Shown in pieces: positions 1-6,960 of a DNA stretch of 8,119 nucleotides. This stretch comes from Candidatus Alistipes excrementipullorum. GTDB lineage: Bacteria; Bacteroidota; Bacteroidia; Bacteroidales; Rikenellaceae. The translations under genes were made by a program, and so were the position numbers. Every line of letters starts with the position of its first letter. The stretch's first letter is position 1. The notes beneath the pieces were generated by a model. That model was not told the origin of the DNA and made no database searches. It saw only the letters and a list, made by a program, of their open reading frames with translations. The stretch is from the NCBI GenBank assembly GCA_019113665.1, contig DXGW01000212.1:1-8119 (forward strand). Direction: 5' to 3'.

Positions 1-3000
1 GGCAACGCATACGGTCAAAACGTGAAGATATCGGGAAAGGTGACCGACAGCGCCGGCAATCCGATGGTCGGTGTTACGGTCGTTCCGGTTGACAAGGACA
101 AGGATCTCTCCGCTTACGGTACTACTACGGGCCTGGACGGCAGCTATTCCGTCTCCGTAGCCAGGACTCCGTCGTTGGAACTGAACTTCTCGTTCCTGGG
201 AATGAAGGAGAAGAGTGTCGTGGTGGGCAAGCGCTCGGTTATCGACGTGACGCTCGAAGAGGACGCGATAGGTGTGGAGAGCGTCGTGGTTACAGGTATC
301 TACACCCGTAAGGCCGAGAGCTTTACGGGAGCCGTGAATACCATCTCGGCATCGGCGCTGCAGGCCGTGAGCAATCAGAACGCCTTCGAGGCTCTGAAGA
401 ACATCGACCCGTCGCTGATGATACTCGACAATCTCGAAGCGGGTAGCGACCCCAACGCCATGGCGTCGATGCGCCTGCGCGGTACGTCGTCGTTCCCGGC
501 TGACGGTACCGCCCTCAAGAGCAACTTCATCGATGACCCGAACATGCCGCTGTTCATACTCGACGGTTTCGAGACCAGGGCCGAAACCATCATGGACATG
601 GACATGAACCGTATCCAGAGCATCACCATTCTGAAGGACGCCTCGGCAAAGGCGATCTACGGATCGAAGGCCGGCAACGGTGTGATCGTCATCGAGACCA
701 AGTCGCTCAATTCGGGCCAGACGCTCGTATCGTACAACGGTACGGTTTCGCTGGAGGTTCCCGACCTGTCGAGCTACAACCTCTGCAACTCTCTTGAAAA
801 ACTCGAGATCGAGCGCCGCGAGGGATTCTATTCGGACAGATCCTATACCAATGATGTCGTTGAGGGTATGGCCATCTATTACCGCCGTTTGAAGAAGGCC
901 CTCGAAGGCGAGGACACATACTGGCTTGCAAAACCGTTGCGCCTTAGCGTCAGCCACAAGCACTCGCTGAGCATCGAGCTCGGTTCGAAGGACCTGCGCT
1001 CGATAACCACCTTCGGATACAGCGACACGCAGGGTGCGATGAAGGGTTCGGACCGCCAGACGGTGCAGGGCAGCATGAACCTGTCGTATCGCCGCGGCAA
1101 GTGGGTCTTCCGCAACATCATGAGTGTAGCATACATGGACAGCAACGACTCTCCGTACGGAACGTTCGATACCTATACTAAACTCAACCCCTATGAGTCT
1201 CCATATACCGATGATGGTCAGTTGCGCCAGTATCTCAACAGTTCCTATGACGAGACGAAGAAGATAGGCAACCCTCTTTACGATGCACAGCTCAACACGA
1301 AACTTACCGACAGCTATATCAACGTTATCAACAACTTCTACGCCGAGTTTCAGGCGTGGGACTTCCTTAAGCTGGTTGCCCGTGTGGGAGTGGACACCAA
1401 GCGCACCGAAGCCGAGGAGTTCTATCCGGCGCAGCATTCGAAGTTCCTCGACCTTATGAACAGTAATTCGGACGATGACCATCTGCGTGCCGGTTCGTAC
1501 GACGCTACCAACGGAACGTCGACGACATTCTCGGGCGATATTTCGGCACAGATCAACAAGTCGTTCGACGGCGGTCACGACCTTTTCGCGACATTGCAGT
1601 ACTCGCTGTCGCAGCAGAAGTACAGAGAAGTTACGCACTATGCCGAGGGTTTCCCCAACAGCTCGATGGACGACATCACGTTTGCCCGCCAGTACGCATC
1701 GGAGAAGACCCCGACGGGAAATACCGGTCTGAACCGTGAGATCGGCGCCCTGGCAACGGCCGGTTACAGCTATCAGGACCGTTACATGGTCGATGCTACG
1801 CTGCGCGCCAACGGTTCGTCGGCATTCGGTACCAACAAGCGTTGGGCTCTGTTCTGGAGTGCCGGTGTCGCATGGAATATCCACAAGGAGCGTTTCCTTG
1901 CGTCGGCCAAGTGGCTCGAGCAGTTGAAACTGCGTTTCTCGGCAGGTTCGTCGGGTAACCAGAACTTTTCGTTCGTAAATGCGCTTGCCGTCTACAAATA
2001 TTATAACGACCGGTTCTACAACGGCTTCACGGGTGTAAACCTCAACAACCTCGAGAACCCGAACATCGGTTGGGAGCAGAAGATGGATTACAACCTCGGT
2101 CTCGATTTCCGCACAAAGGGTATCACCCTTACGGTCGACGCCTATATTTCCGATACGGAGAACATGATATTCTCGCGTGCACTGATACCGTCGGTGGGAT
2201 TCACGACCTTCAGCGACAATATGGGCAAGGTTCGTAACAAGGGTATCGAGACAGCTCTGTCGTACCGTGTCCTGAGCGGCCGCAACGGTTTCCTTATACT
2301 TACAGGAAAAATTGCCGTGAACGACAACCGCATACTTCGCATATCCGACGCCCTGCGCGAGTACAACCGCATGCAGCAGGAGCAGGCTGCCGAGTCGGGC
2401 AGCACGGCTCCGGTCATACAGTACCGCGACGGTCTTCCGGTCAACTCGATATGGGCCGTTCCTTCGCTCGGTATCGACCCGATTTTAGGCAAAGAGATCT
2501 TTGTCAATACGGCCGGCAATCTTGTGGACGTTTGGAGTGCCTCGAACCTGGCTTTCTGCGGTTCGTCGGACAACCTCTACAACGGCAACTTCAGCATATC
2601 CGGAGAATGGAAAGGATTAGGAATAAACGCCGTGTGTACATATTACGGGGGGGGGTACAAATATAACACCACTCTCGTAAACAAGGTCGAAAACGTCTAC
2701 ATAGGCGATAATGTCGACCGCCGCATCTACTCTTCGCGCTGGTATTACAAGGGTCAGGTTGCGCAGTATCGCAACGGACACGATTACCCGACACAAGCCA
2801 CTTCCCGATTCGTACAGCGCGACAACGTACTGAACATCTCGTCGGTATCCATCTATTATGAATTCCCGCAGAAGCTCATTTCCAAGGCGAAACTGAGCCG
2901 TCTGCGTCTGACGTTGCTTGCCAACGACCTCTATACTTTTTCATCAATCGAAATCGAACGAGGAACGTCGTATCCCTATGCGCGTACCTTCTCGTTCTCG

Positions 3001-3018
3001 GTTTCGGCAACATTCTGA
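1..3018 (+). CDS. SusC/RagA-family TonB-dependent outer-membrane transporter, 5'-truncated
   Basis: Outer-membrane beta-barrel that imports a ligand delivered by its SusD partner, driven by TonB. The reading frame is open from base 1; the GTG at 22 is an internal Val codon, and the start and most of the signal peptide lie upstream. 1005 residues are visible, numbered here from base 1. Residues 1-7 (GNAYGQN) look like a signal-peptidase I site (AYG/QN). A CarboxypepD_reg-like domain follows at about 10-86 (ISGKVTD), then a TonB-box-like stretch at 92-100 (VESVVVTGI), and the plug, with FILDGF at 185-190 and the SusC signature ILKDASAKAIYGSKAGNGV at 210-228. The barrel runs from about 235 to the terminal aromatic beta-signal (FSFSVSATF). 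No STN domain lies between the apparent cleavage site and the CarboxypepD domain, so direct anti-sigma signalling is not expected. Stop TGA at 3016; susD starts 6 nt later. A G9 tract encodes G883-G885. Family call is secure; substrate is not known. Confidence 0.96.
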   Translation, partial: GNAYGQNVKISGKVTDSAGNPMVGVTVVPVDKDKDLSAYGTTTGLDGSYSVSVARTPSLELNFSFLGMKEKSVVVGKRSVIDVTLEEDAIGVESVVVTGIYTRKAESFTGAVNTISASALQAVSNQNAFEALKNIDPSLMILDNLEAGSDPNAMASMRLRGTSSFPADGTALKSNFIDDPNMPLFILDGFETRAETIMDMDMNRIQSITILKDASAKAIYGSKAGNGVIVIETKSLNSGQTLVSYNGTVSLEVPDLSSYNLCNSLEKLEIERREGFYSDRSYTNDVVEGMAIYYRRLKKALEGEDTYWLAKPLRLSVSHKHSLSIELGSKDLRSITTFGYSDTQGAMKGSDRQTVQGSMNLSYRRGKWVFRNIMSVAYMDSNDSPYGTFDTYTKLNPYESPYTDDGQLRQYLNSSYDETKKIGNPLYDAQLNTKLTDSYINVINNFYAEFQAWDFLKLVARVGVDTKRTEAEEFYPAQHSKFLDLMNSNSDDDHLRAGSYDATNGTSTTFSGDISAQINKSFDGGHDLFATLQYSLSQQKYREVTHYAEGFPNSSMDDITFARQYASEKTPTGNTGLNREIGALATAGYSYQDRYMVDATLRANGSSAFGTNKRWALFWSAGVAWNIHKERFLASAKWLEQLKLRFSAGSSGNQNFSFVNALAVYKYYNDRFYNGFTGVNLNNLENPNIGWEQKMDYNLGLDFRTKGITLTVDAYISDTENMIFSRALIPSVGFTTFSDNMGKVRNKGIETALSYRVLSGRNGFLILTGKIAVNDNRILRISDALREYNRMQQEQAAESGSTAPVIQYRDGLPVNSIWAVPSLGIDPILGKEIFVNTAGNLVDVWSASNLAFCGSSDNLYNGNFSISGEWKGLGINAVCTYYGGGYKYNTTLVNKVENVYIGDNVDRRIYSSRWYYKGQVAQYRNGHDYPTQATSRFVQRDNVLNISSVSIYYEFPQKLISKAKLSRLRLTLLANDLYTFSSIEIERGTSYPYARTFSFSVSATF
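2647..2655 (+). repeat. G9 homopolymer within the SusC coding sequence
   Basis: Nine consecutive G residues encode three GGG glycine codons (G883-G885 of the visible protein) in the segment YYGGGYKYNTTL. This falls in a conserved part of SusC barrels where a Gly-Gly pair precedes a YNxTL motif. The frame is intact in this sequence. Loss of one G would give a TAA at 2678-2680, and gain of one G a TAA at 2664-2666, each deleting the last 110-120 residues with the barrel-closing strands and beta-signal. Poly-G tracts of this length are known slippage sites in other bacteria; that this one varies is inference. A homopolymer is also a place where sequencing error is possible. Confidence 0.9.
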
Positions 3019-3024
3019 TGCACA

Positions 3025-4524
3025 ATGAAAAGAATATTATATAAAATATTGTTTGTTTTGCCGCTTTCGGCACTTGTTTTCAGCTCGTGCGAAAACTGGC
3101 TTGAGGCATCGTCGAGTTCCAACGTAGAGGCCGACAAGCTTTTCCAGACGCGCGAAGGCTTTCATGACGCGCTGACCGGAATCTACATGAACATGGGCGA
3201 GAGCGACGCCTACGGCGGTTACATGACATGGTACTGCAACGACTGTATCGCCTATCCGTTGGGTACGACTTCCGATATTACCGACTATTTCCAGCGCCAT
3301 GAATACGGCAACACTACGACCAGACCCATGGTCGAGGCCATCTGGTCGCGCTGTTACAATATCGTGGCCAATATCAACATGGTTCTCCGCGAGTTGGAGG
3401 CCCGCCGTAACGTCATAGCGAACGAGGACGAATACAACATCATAAAGGGCGAGCTTCTGGGCCTGCGTGCCTATATCCACTTCGACCTGATGCGCCTGTA
3501 CGGCGTAGCCGTGTGGAATGACGAGAACAGCAGCAAACTTACTGTTCCCTATTGCCGCGAATATTCGTCGAAGGTGACGCCTCAGCGTTCGTATGCCGAT
3601 ACCGAGACATTGCTCATGGAGGATCTCAATACGGCGATAGAGGCATTGGGTACGAGCGACCCTTTGGTGATGGAGGCGTCGAAGAAGGCCGATTTCGAGG
3701 CCAACTACAATATCGACGGCTACTGGTCGAACCGACAGAAACACTTCAATTACTATACGGCTCTCGGACTGATGGCCCGCGTATATCAGTGGAAGGACGA
3801 CAAGGCCAAGGCGGCAGAGTATGCGCAGAAGGTTATCGACGGAGCGGAGGGCTCTTTCGTGACGTGGGCGGATCCCGACGCGATTCTCACGGCGTCGAGT
3901 GACGACACCCGCGACTGGACCTTCTCGACTGAACATATCTTCTCGCTGGAGGTTACCAATCTGTCGACGAATACCACCGAACTGCTTTTCGACGTAGCCG
4001 GTTCGAAAAACGGAATGTGTCTGCCTGCCAATACGGTCGACAACCTGCTCTTCGTACGTTACGATGCGGAGACGGGGTCGCAGGCCGGAGTTGAGGACCT
4101 GCGCGGCCCGGCCATGCACCTGCGCGTAGGAGCCTACGGATATTATGACTACAAACTCTACTACTCGACAGGTTATGCACCGGCCTACCGAAACCTGATG
4201 CCGATGATGAAACTGCCTGAAATGTACTACATCGTTGCCGAAAACTACGTTGCTCTCGGTCGGAACGGTGACGCGCTGGCCGCGTTGGACAAGGTGCGCG
4301 TTGCGCGCGGTGTCTCCGATGCCTATGAGTCGACAGCCGATGCCGCAACCGAACTGATGAAGGAGTACTACCGCGAGTTCATCAGCGAGGGACAGCTGGT
4401 GTACTATCTGAAACATTGCCGCGTATCGTCGTCGATCGAGCCGTCGTTCGACGTGACGTACGAAGAGCTTGTCTACCCGTATCCCGTTGACGAGGTCAAC
4501 TATGGACGCGTGCAGGAGTTGTAA
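3025..4524 (+). CDS. RagB/SusD-family nutrient-uptake lipoprotein
   Basis: Surface lipoprotein that forms the ligand-binding lid on the SusC barrel. It has 499 residues, at the short end for the family. The signal peptide ends in a lipobox-like FSSC with lipidated C22, followed by ENWLE, which matches the usual SusD start (Cys, then acidic and WL/FL residues). SusD-type TPR helices are visible: NIVANINMVLREL from about 112, GELLGLRAYIHFDLMRLYG at 142-160, and the YYTALGLMARVYQW helix with KAKAAEYAQKVID at about 243-272. The C-terminal SusD_RagB region has MKLPEMYYIVAENY at 395-408, LDKVRVARG at 421-429 and the hallmark EYYREFISEGQL at 447-458. The ATG at 3025 is chosen because it starts directly before a good signal peptide and lies 6 nt after the SusC stop; no clear Shine-Dalgarno is seen. 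The ligand cannot be read from the sequence. Confidence 0.96.
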   Translation: MKRILYKILFVLPLSALVFSSCENWLEASSSSNVEADKLFQTREGFHDALTGIYMNMGESDAYGGYMTWYCNDCIAYPLGTTSDITDYFQRHEYGNTTTRPMVEAIWSRCYNIVANINMVLRELEARRNVIANEDEYNIIKGELLGLRAYIHFDLMRLYGVAVWNDENSSKLTVPYCREYSSKVTPQRSYADTETLLMEDLNTAIEALGTSDPLVMEASKKADFEANYNIDGYWSNRQKHFNYYTALGLMARVYQWKDDKAKAAEYAQKVIDGAEGSFVTWADPDAILTASSDDTRDWTFSTEHIFSLEVTNLSTNTTELLFDVAGSKNGMCLPANTVDNLLFVRYDAETGSQAGVEDLRGPAMHLRVGAYGYYDYKLYYSTGYAPAYRNLMPMMKLPEMYYIVAENYVALGRNGDALAALDKVRVARGVSDAYESTADAATELMKEYYREFISEGQLVYYLKHCRVSSSIEPSFDVTYEELVYPYPVDEVNYGRVQEL

Positions 4525-4533
4525 ACTGTGAAA

Positions 4534-4540
4534 AGAGGAG
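4534..4540 (+). promoter_or_regulatory. Shine-Dalgarno-like ribosome-binding site for the DUF4843 gene
   Basis: AGAGGAG lies 9 nt before the ATG at 4550 in the 25-nt gap after susD. It is a near-consensus Shine-Dalgarno sequence, worth noting because Bacteroidota genes usually lack one and the other starts in this window show none as clear. It supports ATG 4550 as the start and may raise translation of this gene independently of susD. Confidence 0.6.
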
Positions 4541-4549
4541 AAACTAACT

Positions 4550-5368
4550 ATGAACAGATTCATACATGCGATTTTCATATTGACGGTTGTTACCGTCGTG
4601 GCGGCAACTTTCGGTTCATGCAAGAAGTCGGAGATCCCGGTTTTCGACATTTCCGATTCCGCCGTATATTTTAGTTCTACTTCGAATGCGTTCTCGATGC
4701 GCGGCATGACCGAAGAGACGGCCGATCTGTCGATTGCGCTGAAATATATCGGCCCTGTGACCGACTATGACCGAGAGGTGTCGCTGAGGATTATCAGCGA
4801 AGGTGAAGATGCGGCTGTCGTAGGCGTTGACTTTACGGTCAAGAGTTCGATGGTTCCGGCCGGGTCGCTTGAGGGCCAGGTTGTCCTGGAAGCAAGGAAA
4901 CTCGATGATTCCACGCCGCGCAAGAGCGTCGTGCTGGAGGTTGTGCCGAACGAGAACTTCGGTGTCGGGTTCCGGGCCTTTGCCAAGACAACGGTTACAT
5001 GGTCGGAGGAGTATGTGCGTCCTTTGGAGGATGTCTGGAAGAACTGGTACAACTATTTCAGTCCTTATTACAGCCGGGCCATTCACGAACTCTATATCGA
5101 GACATTCGGTGAGGATATAGAGCGCTATGTCTTAAGTGCTTCACTGCCTAACGAGGAGAACGGCTACATATACAAGTCTTACACGTGGTGGATGTCGGCG
5201 TCGCGGACGCTTCGCGAGAAGGTTCAGCAGCACGACCGCGAGAATCCCGATTCACCGCTGATGCACAGCGACGACTGCATGTATTACAAGTCGTATGAAG
5301 TTGCAGCCGGAGCCGGCGAGGTGCCGTCGCGCATACCGACCATACTCGAAACACTTGAAGTTCTGTAA
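4550..5368 (+). CDS. DUF4843 domain-containing lipoprotein, SusCD accessory
   Basis: Predicted lipoprotein of 272 residues with no known enzymatic role. The signal peptide has a long hydrophobic stretch (I8-A19) and a lipobox-like FGSC, with lipidated C24 followed by KKSE. The N-terminal beta-sandwich shows DUF4843 features: AVYFSS at 38-43, GPVTDYDREV at 68-77 (the DYDR motif), GVDF at 92-95 and the MVPAGS turn at 101-106. The C-terminal part (about 155-272) is rich in W and Y, starting with WKNWYNYFSPYYS, as is usual for the second half of this family. Genes of this family typically lie directly after a SusC/SusD pair, and BT2262 of B. thetaiotaomicron is, from memory, the comparable accessory subunit. 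The likely role is as a surface subunit bound at the SusCD complex. The stop TAA overlaps the next start by one base, implying coupled translation. Confidence 0.82.
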   Translation: MNRFIHAIFILTVVTVVAATFGSCKKSEIPVFDISDSAVYFSSTSNAFSMRGMTEETADLSIALKYIGPVTDYDREVSLRIISEGEDAAVVGVDFTVKSSMVPAGSLEGQVVLEARKLDDSTPRKSVVLEVVPNENFGVGFRAFAKTTVTWSEEYVRPLEDVWKNWYNYFSPYYSRAIHELYIETFGEDIERYVLSASLPNEENGYIYKSYTWWMSASRTLREKVQQHDRENPDSPLMHSDDCMYYKSYEVAAGAGEVPSRIPTILETLEVL

Positions 5369-6918
5369 TGCTTATGAAAGTAAAAACCATATCCATAATA
5401 TCGGCAATTGCCGCATGCGTGATGCTCGGGTCGTGTTACAAGGACCAGAGCACGGAGGCCACGCAGTCGTTCCCCGACATCGTTATCGAAAATTCGGGCG
5501 AACCCATCAATATCGGCTATGGCCAGACTCTCGAGATGGAGCCCAAGGTCCGTCAGGAGGGTTACGGTACGAGCGAACTGACATACCACTGGGAGATGGA
5601 CCTGCGTCCCAATAAAACGAACAACCGCCTGGATCTGGGGACCGACCTGCATCTGTCGTTCGTGGTTTCCAATTCGCCGTCGAACACACCGTACAATCTG
5701 ACGTTGACGGTCACCAATCCCAAGCTCGGTATCTCGGCTATCTCCAACTGGGAGGTTTACGTCTCAAACTCCATGGGCGAGGGCCTGCTGGTTGCATATA
5801 CCCGCGATGACGGTGTTACGAGCGACCTGGACCTCGTACGTGCGGACAATATCACGTACGATGCCCCGAGTTCGCCGCAATATGTCCGCAACCTCTATTC
5901 GCTCTCCAACGACGGAGCCACCATCGACGGCGAGGTCCGTGCCATGATTTCGCGCATGGCTTCGAACGGAGCCTCCTACAATGAGGGCTATGTCATTGTG
6001 GGAACCGACAAGGAGGTTCTTGGGCTTGATGCCCTCGATTACACGATCGACAAAAAGAATGCCGATCTGTTCAGCAACTATTCGCCGGAGACGTACCGTG
6101 TCGATGCGCTGTTCAACTATGCCGGATACATAAGCGGAATAGTTGTCAACAATGAGGCGTATGCCGTAGTTTGTATGGTTGACAACTATTATCTTGTACT
6201 CAACTATCCGACAGTTACGCGTAATATCTTCACGGCCGACAATGTCTCCAGCGGGGCTCTCGAAGGCGGATATATCGCGGTATTCGACGAGACCGAATGC
6301 AAGTTCGCCTCGATGATAGGGTGGCAGGCTGCTTCCCAATCATCGTTTACTTTCTGCAATTTCGACGATGCGTTCAGCCTTGCGGGTGCGAAGTCATTGG
6401 GCGCAGGCTGCCTTAACAATCAGCGCAATGCCTTTGTGATACGCGATGCCGAGGGCAAGGACCATCTCTGCATCAGCGATAAAGAATTCCCGTCCAACGT
6501 CACATCGTACGCCTTGACGTTACCAGAGGTCGACGATGCCGTTTCGTTTGCCTTCTGCGACAATTCGGATATCTTCTACTACGCTACGCCCTCCAAGATA
6601 TATGCTACGGTACTCTCTGGAAGCGTAACCGTAACGCAGCCCCTGACATGGGCGCCTGACTCGGCCGACGAGCGTATTACAATGATACAGCACTACCGTC
6701 AGGCCTGGTATGGGTCCCAGAGGCTCGATCTCAGTTATGCATTCGCGATACCGACCAACCGTACTCAGGTCGTTATCGTGACGCACAACGACAAGACGGG
6801 CGAAGGAAAGATATACCTGCGCGGTTTCAACGTGAGCACGGGCAAGTTTACCATGACTTCCAACGGCACGTTCGACGGTTTCGGCCGTATTACCGCTGTG
6901 GCCCCGACGATGAGATAA
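5368..6918 (+). CDS. PKD-like family lipoprotein, SusCD accessory
   Basis: Predicted surface lipoprotein of 516 residues. Two in-frame starts are possible: ATG 5368, within the TAATG overlap, and ATG 5374, which gives a more typical signal peptide beginning MKVKTISI. The lipobox is LGSC (C23 from the first ATG), followed by YKDQ, resembling the SCYxDK start common in this family and a Bacteroidota surface-export signal. A PKD-like beta-sandwich spans about 46-134, with P59, the YHW core at 73-75, the alternating strand NLTLTVTN at 110-117 and WEVYV at 128-132. The remaining 380 residues, beginning GEGLLVAYTRDDG, are beta-rich with recurring aromatic strands; a propeller-like fold is possible but not shown. 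It sits immediately after the DUF4843 gene, the order seen (from memory) in BT2262-BT2261. It probably helps bind or present ligand at the transporter. No catalytic motif was recognised. Confidence 0.8.
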   Translation: MLMKVKTISIISAIAACVMLGSCYKDQSTEATQSFPDIVIENSGEPINIGYGQTLEMEPKVRQEGYGTSELTYHWEMDLRPNKTNNRLDLGTDLHLSFVVSNSPSNTPYNLTLTVTNPKLGISAISNWEVYVSNSMGEGLLVAYTRDDGVTSDLDLVRADNITYDAPSSPQYVRNLYSLSNDGATIDGEVRAMISRMASNGASYNEGYVIVGTDKEVLGLDALDYTIDKKNADLFSNYSPETYRVDALFNYAGYISGIVVNNEAYAVVCMVDNYYLVLNYPTVTRNIFTADNVSSGALEGGYIAVFDETECKFASMIGWQAASQSSFTFCNFDDAFSLAGAKSLGAGCLNNQRNAFVIRDAEGKDHLCISDKEFPSNVTSYALTLPEVDDAVSFAFCDNSDIFYYATPSKIYATVLSGSVTVTQPLTWAPDSADERITMIQHYRQAWYGSQRLDLSYAFAIPTNRTQVVIVTHNDKTGEGKIYLRGFNVSTGKFTMTSNGTFDGFGRITAVAPTMR

Positions 6919-6944
6919 TTATGTAGACACACATTCATAACCCA

Positions 6945-6955
6945 TTAAAAATATA
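6945..6955 (+). promoter_or_regulatory. A/T-rich leader upstream of the BACON gene
   Basis: The 42-nt gap after the PKD-like gene contains an A/T-rich block (ATTAAAAATATA) shortly before ATG 6961, in an otherwise GC-rich region. Such A-rich leaders are the usual translation-initiation context in Bacteroidota in place of a Shine-Dalgarno. No TTTG/TAnnTTTG promoter pair and no hairpin terminator is visible in the gap, so the downstream gene is probably read from the same transcript. Confidence 0.35.
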
Positions 6956-6960
6956 CGCTT

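Noticed and set aside
22..24. GTG as a possible start codon of the SusC-like gene
   Set aside because: The frame is open upstream to base 1 and the preceding residues look like the end of a signal peptide. Starting here would leave an outer-membrane receptor without a signal sequence.
2451..2666. Small + strand frame ending just after the G9 tract
   Set aside because: It overlaps the SusC gene out of frame and has no features of its own. It matters only because its stop is where a plus-one slip at the G9 tract would terminate.
3037..4707. Open antisense frame of 556 codons covering nearly all of susD and the start of the DUF4843 gene
   Set aside because: It lies fully opposite two well-supported genes, has no signal peptide, domain or family motif that I recognise, and its protein is Arg/His/Val-rich as expected for the complement of GC-rich coding DNA. 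It is most likely a codon-bias shadow.
6919..6960. Possible promoter or terminator between the PKD-like and BACON genes
   Set aside because: I found no inverted repeat with a T tract and no TTTG/TAnnTTTG pair, so a separate transcription unit is not supported.
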